Source: Chryseobacterium sp. POL2
GTDB taxonomy: Bacteria; Bacteroidota; Bacteroidia; Flavobacteriales; Weeksellaceae
Assembly (NCBI RefSeq): GCF_011058315.1
Contig: NZ_CP049298.1
Location: 62,001 to 126,000, forward strand
Direction: 5' to 3'
Length of the DNA stretch: 64,000 bases
Position 1 is the stretch's first letter. Each line of letters opens with the position of its first letter. Under the pieces are notes generated by a model. The model saw nothing but the letters and a program-made list of their open reading frames with translations. It searched no databases and was not told where the DNA came from. Positions 59,900 to 64,000 of this stretch are shown here, in pieces. Both the position numbers and the translations under genes were made by a program.

Positions 59900-62324
59900 T
59901 TTGCGCTTTTCTACGTTTTAAATCTTGAATAAATAATAATGCTTGAGCTAATCTTTGTTCTCTTGGATCATAAGAATTAATATCGGGAGGATTTCCGGTC
60001 TGTTGTTTCCAGCGTTTAATGCCTTCCCAAGATGCAAAAGCTTCTTCCTCAGTCATTTCAATACGGGTAATATTAATACTGTCTTGAATGGATCTCAAAA
60101 CAGAAGTGGTTACGCTTTTAGAAAGGATTTCAAATGCTTTTTGGAAAGGGTTAACGGTATCAATTAAATCAATATTAACATCATCAATATTCACAAAACT
60201 TCCCGCCATACGAATGAATTTTTTAGAACCATGATCTTCGACAGTTCCGTTTTTTATAACTGAATCTACTACGACATGTTGACGAATAGCTTCAATATCT
60301 TCTTCGTTTAAATCAGGATATTTCTCTCGAATTATTTTTGGAATTAAAACCGTATTGATGACTTCGGGTTCAAGATTTCCAGGCATAGCTTTTAGCATGG
60401 TGTCATCTTGCAGAATGGTAGCTTTAAGATCATTCAAATCAGATTCGATAATGTCTTTGGCTCTTTGAGAAGTCGGTTTTTTGAATCCACGGATTTTAAT
60501 AGTGTTTTCATCATCACCTTCATCATCAGGATCATCCATTGGTTTGAATTTGAAATTGGGAGCCAAAACTTGCTCCATCAATAACGAAGCTGTAATTGCT
60601 TTTAGCATGTTATTCACTGCTAATTTCACATCATCATCTACAGCATCGGGTTGTGCAATAAGATTGGTAAACTGTGCATGATTTTTATTGTTGCTGTCTC
60701 TGGTTGCTCGACCAATAATCTGAATTATTTCTGTTAAAGAACCTCGATAACCAATTGTTAAAGCATGTTGGCAAAAAGGCCAGTCAAAACCTTCTTTTGC
60801 CATTCCGAGGGCTATAATAATATCGATATCTTCCTCCGACTTTACCCCTCGTAAATAGGCTACAATTTTATCCCGCTCTTTCTGATTATCATTTACCAAA
60901 TCCGCAACTTTTAAAATGCGTCCTGAACGTTTACTTTTGACATACAAAACGCCTGTTTCGGTATCTTGATATTCTAAAACTCCAAGGCAATCTATAATAT
61001 GATCTACTTCTTGCGTTTTTTCTTTGGAAGATTCGGCTGAATTTACGCTTGGAATGTGAATAATGGTTTTAAGGTTTTCATCTAAAATTTCTTCCAATGC
61101 GGACATGCCTTTTTCATCATCGTGTTTGTAATATCTTCCACGATAAAAATGATAACCTATTCCTAGAGATCTCAAAAATTCATAGCCATTCAACTGATCG
61201 TAATAGTTATAGGTAACATTCGTAAATTTAGCCTCATCCTCTGGAGTTAAAACTGGAACACTATCTCCACGGAAATAAGATCCTGTCATTGCAATAATAT
61301 GCGCATTGGATTTGGACATCATATTTCGCAGCACATTTCCTAAAATATTATCGCCATCAGCAGAAACATGATGAAATTCGTCAATCGCAATCAAACAATT
61401 ATTAAAATCCTCTTCTTTCAATCCTTCAAAAGCAAAACGCAAAGTAGCATGTGTACAAATCAAAATCCTTTCTTCTGATTCTAAAAAATCGTAAAATGCT
61501 TTCACTTTCGATTTATCACTTCCTGCGGTACAAAGGTTATAACGTTGGTTATATTCCCAATTGGTAAAAAACCCATATTTGGATAATTCTGTAGGCGCAA
61601 AAGAATTTCCTATGGAACGTTCAGGAACTGCAACGATGGCTTTTTTAATGCCTTGATTTTGCAATTTATCTAACGCCAAAAACATTAACGCTCTCGATTT
61701 TCCCGATGCAGGTGGTGCTTTTATTAAAAGGTATTGAGCGGTTCGTGCTTCGTAAGCTTTGGCTTGCATTTCACGCATTCCCATTTCATTGGTAGATTTA
61801 CTTTTACCTGTTTGGTCGTAAGTAACATTTACCAAATTGATGGGTTTTATATATTCTGGATGTTTGATTTCCATTGTTGATTTTTCTTTTTTTACTTGCT
61901 CTTTGGATTGTTGAGCTGTGGCATTATGATATTCTTTATCTGATTTTGAATCATATACAATTGATCCTAAAAGCAAATTGATGGTATCAGAAAACAATTC
62001 ATGACCTTTTGGGTCTAATCCATTTGGATAGCCTGATTTATTGATTACCCAACCTTTTAATGTTATCAAAATACGTGGACTATCAGGATTGTACCCTCCT
62101 TGCAACAAAAGATGGGTAATGGGTTTTGGTTCAGCATACTTTCCTCCTTTATCTTTTTTATACAATTTATTCAGATAAAAATCGGTCAAATCTCTGTATT
62201 CTACATTTTTAACACCATTGCGCATTTCATCTATATACACATTTTTAATCGTCATGTATAGTATGTTTTCTTTGCGTAGATTTAGTTCATCTATTGTTTC
62301 TTGCAATTCGGTTGAATATCCCAC
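59892..62324 (-). CDS. ASCH-domain plus DEAD/DEAH SF2 helicase fusion
   Basis: 810 residues from a GTG start. Residues 20-110 look like an ASCH domain (YMTIKNVYIDEMRNG, VEYRDLTDFYLNKL, THLLLQGGYNPDSPRI, LKGWVI), a PUA-like fold that binds RNA or modified bases. A linker and a full SF2 helicase core follow: motif I APPASGKS (203-210), motif II DEFHH (315-319), motif III TGSYFRGD (347-354), motif V near AMAKEGFDW (508-516) and motif VI QIIGRATRD (535-543). The C-terminal part (600-810) has an acidic linker and helical repeats ending in basic KRRK. It resembles the R subunits of restriction systems but has no nuclease domain; the nuclease is the next gene. Confidence 0.82.
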   Translation of the reverse strand: MGYSTELQETIDELNLRKENILYMTIKNVYIDEMRNGVKNVEYRDLTDFYLNKLYKKDKGGKYAEPKPITHLLLQGGYNPDSPRILITLKGWVINKSGYPNGLDPKGHELFSDTINLLLGSIVYDSKSDKEYHNATAQQSKEQVKKEKSTMEIKHPEYIKPINLVNVTYDQTGKSKSTNEMGMREMQAKAYEARTAQYLLIKAPPASGKSRALMFLALDKLQNQGIKKAIVAVPERSIGNSFAPTELSKYGFFTNWEYNQRYNLCTAGSDKSKVKAFYDFLESEERILICTHATLRFAFEGLKEEDFNNCLIAIDEFHHVSADGDNILGNVLRNMMSKSNAHIIAMTGSYFRGDSVPVLTPEDEAKFTNVTYNYYDQLNGYEFLRSLGIGYHFYRGRYYKHDDEKGMSALEEILDENLKTIIHIPSVNSAESSKEKTQEVDHIIDCLGVLEYQDTETGVLYVKSKRSGRILKVADLVNDNQKERDKIVAYLRGVKSEEDIDIIIALGMAKEGFDWPFCQHALTIGYRGSLTEIIQIIGRATRDSNNKNHAQFTNLIAQPDAVDDDVKLAVNNMLKAITASLLMEQVLAPNFKFKPMDDPDDEGDDENTIKIRGFKKPTSQRAKDIIESDLNDLKATILQDDTMLKAMPGNLEPEVINTVLIPKIIREKYPDLNEEDIEAIRQHVVVDSVIKNGTVEDHGSKKFIRMAGSFVNIDDVNIDLIDTVNPFQKAFEILSKSVTTSVLRSIQDSINITRIEMTEEEAFASWEGIKRWKQQTGNPPDINSYDPREQRLAQALLFIQDLKRRKAQNG

Positions 62325-62373
62325 GTTTTTTTTAGTTTTTATTTTCTATTGAGGACTATTTGATCTAGAGTTT

Positions 62374-62483
62374 GTCTAAAAGTTTGTCTAATTCTAAATT
62401 TTTATTTTAGATGTAGTTTAGTCGTTATAAATCAATCAATTAAATGTTTTTAATTTTAATCTTACGTCTAAAAGTATGTCTAA
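62374..62483 (-). repeat. Paired GTCTAA repeats in the helicase promoter region
   Basis: The 18-base sequence GTCTAAAAGTTTGTCTAA at 62374-62391 recurs as GTCTAAAAGTATGTCTAA at 62466-62483. Each holds two GTCTAA elements 12 bases apart, 92 bases between copies. It lies in the 230-base gap upstream of the helicase start; no TAnnTTTG box was seen there on the minus strand. Probably regulator-binding sites. Confidence 0.6.
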
Positions 62484-62555
62484 AGTTAATCTAATTAGAT
62501 AATTATTTAGTCTTTTTAGATAAACTCAAAACCTAATTTATTTTTTTCCATTTTT

Positions 62556-63671
62556 TTACACCCTCACTAATCGCATCAATGGTTCAAAAGAATACAATGC
62601 AGCTCTTCGCCCTGACGCTTCTTCTTTTACAACCAAATAATCATTTTCCACAAGTTTTTTGATAATTAAAACAGCTGTTGCGTTTGGTATTTTTGTATTA
62701 CTTACAAACTTATTATTTCTAAATACAGGATTGGTAAATATATAATCTACAATTTCCATATTCCATTTAGAAGAAAGCAAATCAGAAAATTCCATTTTCG
62801 TTTGTTCATACAAATTTTTGATATTTTCTGCAATTTGTAAATTTTTGACTGCTTGGCTTTCTACTGCTTTTAGAAAAAACTTAATCCAATCATCCCAATT
62901 ATTTTTATTAGAAACTTCCCGCATTTGTTCAATGTATTCATCTTTGTTTTCTTCAAAATAACCACTGATGTAAAAGTGAGGTTGAGACAATATTTTTTCT
63001 CGCCATAAATTAAGTGTAATAAGCATTCTTCCTATTCTACCATTACCATCTTGAAATGGGTGAAGTGCCTCAAACTCGAGATGCATTAAAGCAGTCTTAA
63101 TAAGTGGCGGAATATCTGAATTTTGTAAAAAAGAAAATAAATTATCCAAACCTTCTTCTAATTTTTCTGGATTAATGGGGACAAATTGGATTTCTTTTTT
63201 GCGCTTATCTGCTAAATAATTCTGCTCTTTTTTGAATTCGCCTGGTGATTTACTTGCTCCCCTTCCAAGATACAACAATTGCTGATGCATTTGTTTGATA
63301 AAATTGATAGAAAAAGGATAGCCACTCTCTAAAGCTTCCTGCGCATTCTTTAATGCTCTTTGATACAAAATAGTCTCAATAACATCAGATTTCACAGTAG
63401 TATTTTCAGTACCTTCATGATCTGCTTCATATTGCAAGATTTCATCCATAGTACTAATGGTTCCTTCTATACGAGAAGATATTACCGCTTCTTGATTACG
63501 TAAAGGTGCTAATAAGATTTCGGTATTGTGTAGGTTTTTCAACATTTGGTCAAACCTTGCCAAAGCATCGGTAGCACTCACCAGTTCTTGGATAAAGTGT
63601 ATATAATCCACCTTTTCTGGAGGAAATTTTCCATAGTGATAGCGTACCGCATTGCTCAAATTATACTCCAT
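62556..63671 (-). CDS. Fic family protein (class II, N-terminal inhibitory motif)
   Basis: 371 residues. The active loop HPFQDGNGRIGR (204-215) is complete, so it should transfer AMP from ATP to Ser, Thr or Tyr of a target protein. An inhibitory motif S65-S-R-I-E69-G70 lies in the N-terminal part, matching class II Fic proteins that are kept off until released. A Fic/DOC N-terminal domain (about 15-110) precedes the core, and a winged helix (about 315-360) follows it. Target unknown. Chromosomal Fic proteins of this type are common in Bacteroidota; a place in the island suggests defence or regulation. TATTTTTG box at 63701-63694. Confidence 0.9.
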   Translation of the reverse strand: MEYNLSNAVRYHYGKFPPEKVDYIHFIQELVSATDALARFDQMLKNLHNTEILLAPLRNQEAVISSRIEGTISTMDEILQYEADHEGTENTTVKSDVIETILYQRALKNAQEALESGYPFSINFIKQMHQQLLYLGRGASKSPGEFKKEQNYLADKRKKEIQFVPINPEKLEEGLDNLFSFLQNSDIPPLIKTALMHLEFEALHPFQDGNGRIGRMLITLNLWREKILSQPHFYISGYFEENKDEYIEQMREVSNKNNWDDWIKFFLKAVESQAVKNLQIAENIKNLYEQTKMEFSDLLSSKWNMEIVDYIFTNPVFRNNKFVSNTKIPNATAVLIIKKLVENDYLVVKEEASGRRAALYSFEPLMRLVRV

Positions 63672-63693
63672 AATCCTATTAATTTATTGACTA

Positions 63694-63701
63694 CAAAAAT
63701 A
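63694..63701 (-). promoter_or_regulatory. -7 box of the fic gene
   Basis: The minus strand reads TATTTTTG 22 bases before the ATG. A TTG lies 16 bases further upstream (63720-63718), closer than the usual 19-20. The repeat array begins 6 bases beyond it. Confidence 0.45.
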
Positions 63702-63726
63702 ATAAAAAATCATCATCCAAATACAT

Positions 63727-63898
63727 TTGCTTACAAAATATATTGTTTTTTTGTAAGCAAATATATTTGATGTCAGAAATTGTAAGCAAGCTTTTTTGTT
63801 TACAAAATATTACTTAAAATTGTAAACAAACTTTTTTGTTATCAAGAATTGTAAACAAAAACACTTGCTTCCAAAAATAATGCGTTTATTGTAAGCAA
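63727..63898. repeat. Array of nine TTGTAARCAA 10-mers in both orientations upstream of fic
   Basis: Forward copies start at 63751, 63780, 63820, 63849 and 63889 (spacing 29, 40, 29, 40). Reverse copies start at 63727, 63796, 63836 (one mismatch) and 63865 (one mismatch). Three units have the form forward copy, 6 bases, reverse copy: 63780-63805, 63820-63845 and 63849-63874. It lies between the fic promoter and the stop of the next minus-strand ORF. It could be a multi-site operator or an iteron-type origin. Confidence 0.8.
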
Positions 63899-63903
63899 AT
63901 ATT

Positions 63904-64000
63904 TTATCCTGAAAAATAATTCGCTGAAATATTATTCTCAGACAACCATTCTGAAAGCACATCAAAACAATCTGCTCTGTCTTTCAGCATACTTACTAAG
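63904..64000 (-). CDS. Partial ORF at the right window edge (C-terminus only)
   Basis: The minus strand is open from the window edge to a TAA at 63904-63906: 31 codons ending in DVLSEWLSENNISANYFSG. Codon use looks natural and the stop sits just next to the repeat array. I do not recognise the protein. It may be the gene upstream of fic in the island. Confidence 0.45.
   Translation of the reverse strand, partial: LVSMLKDRADCFDVLSEWLSENNISANYFSG

Larger units (their letters stand above)
58553..64000. mobile_element. Accessory island downstream of tRNA-Ser (right edge outside window)
   Basis: Housekeeping genes stop at the tRNA 3' end, and all remaining genes are on the minus strand: Fic, ASCH-helicase and GIY-YIG nuclease, plus a partial ORF at the end. 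This kind of content at a tRNA 3' end is typical of genomic islands. No integrase or direct repeat of the tRNA end is visible inside the window, so the border is inferred. Confidence 0.5.

Noticed and set aside
63727-63898. CRISPR array
   Set aside because: The repeated unit is only 10 bases, occurs in both orientations and has gaps of 3-19 bases, unlike CRISPR repeats.

Overview
The window looks like chromosomal DNA of a flavobacterium (Bacteroidota; most like Chryseobacterium or Elizabethkingia-type Weeksellaceae). The pointers are AT-rich DNA, promoters of the Bacteroidota form TTG-N19/20-TAnnTTTG, weak ribosome-binding sites, TonB-dependent receptors, a GLPGLI-family protein and a mevalonate-pathway decarboxylase. 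No species was established by any search.

Layout. 1-703: the tail of a large serine recombinase that runs into the 3' half of tRNA-Arg(ACG), i.e. one edge of an integrated element. 751-4137: binding lipoprotein, CPBP protease, rdgB and rnz. 4.2-15.8 kb: serine hydrolase, CorA, FabH, a TonB receptor, PepE, an HD phosphohydrolase, a BlaI/BlaR1-like pair with a clear promoter-operator, and a GLPGLI protein. 15.8-25.2 kb (mostly minus strand): transaldolase-like enzyme, TPR protein, gyrA (with Arg at quinolone hot spot 83), DUF4286, BI-1, DedA, prfB without a frameshift, and an AAA protein with altered Walker motifs. 25.3-36.6 kb: ung, MscS channel, pdxJ, lipid enzymes, mvaD, TauE, purK.

36.7-48.1 kb is a copper and nitrogen-oxide block. 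A TonB receptor with the CxxxM and HxM copper motifs of OprC/NosA and a Cys-rich partner sit beside an Rrf2 regulator, nirK, a NirV-like SUMF1 protein, Sco, cytochrome c, Ric, quinol NO reductase and a hemerythrin. Together they would acquire copper, reduce nitrite to NO and then NO to N2O, and repair NO damage. No nosZ is visible.

48.5-58.4 kb: an unrecognised acidic protein, purE, an HU-like protein, dgt, lipB, a secreted deformylase-like protein whose metal-ligand Cys is Asp, a holin-like membrane protein, an amino-acid permease, a HAD phosphatase, a serA-like gene and ansA.

58.6-64 kb: beyond tRNA-Ser(GGA) lies an accessory island, all on the minus strand: a Fic AMPylase, an ASCH-domain SF2 helicase and an overlapping GIY-YIG nuclease. 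Each transcription unit is preceded by its own short-repeat array. This is the best candidate for an undescribed, defence-like system.

A window-wide regulatory pattern also stands out. Seven genes have the -7 box exactly 4 bases before the start codon and one has 5, which predicts leaderless mRNAs.
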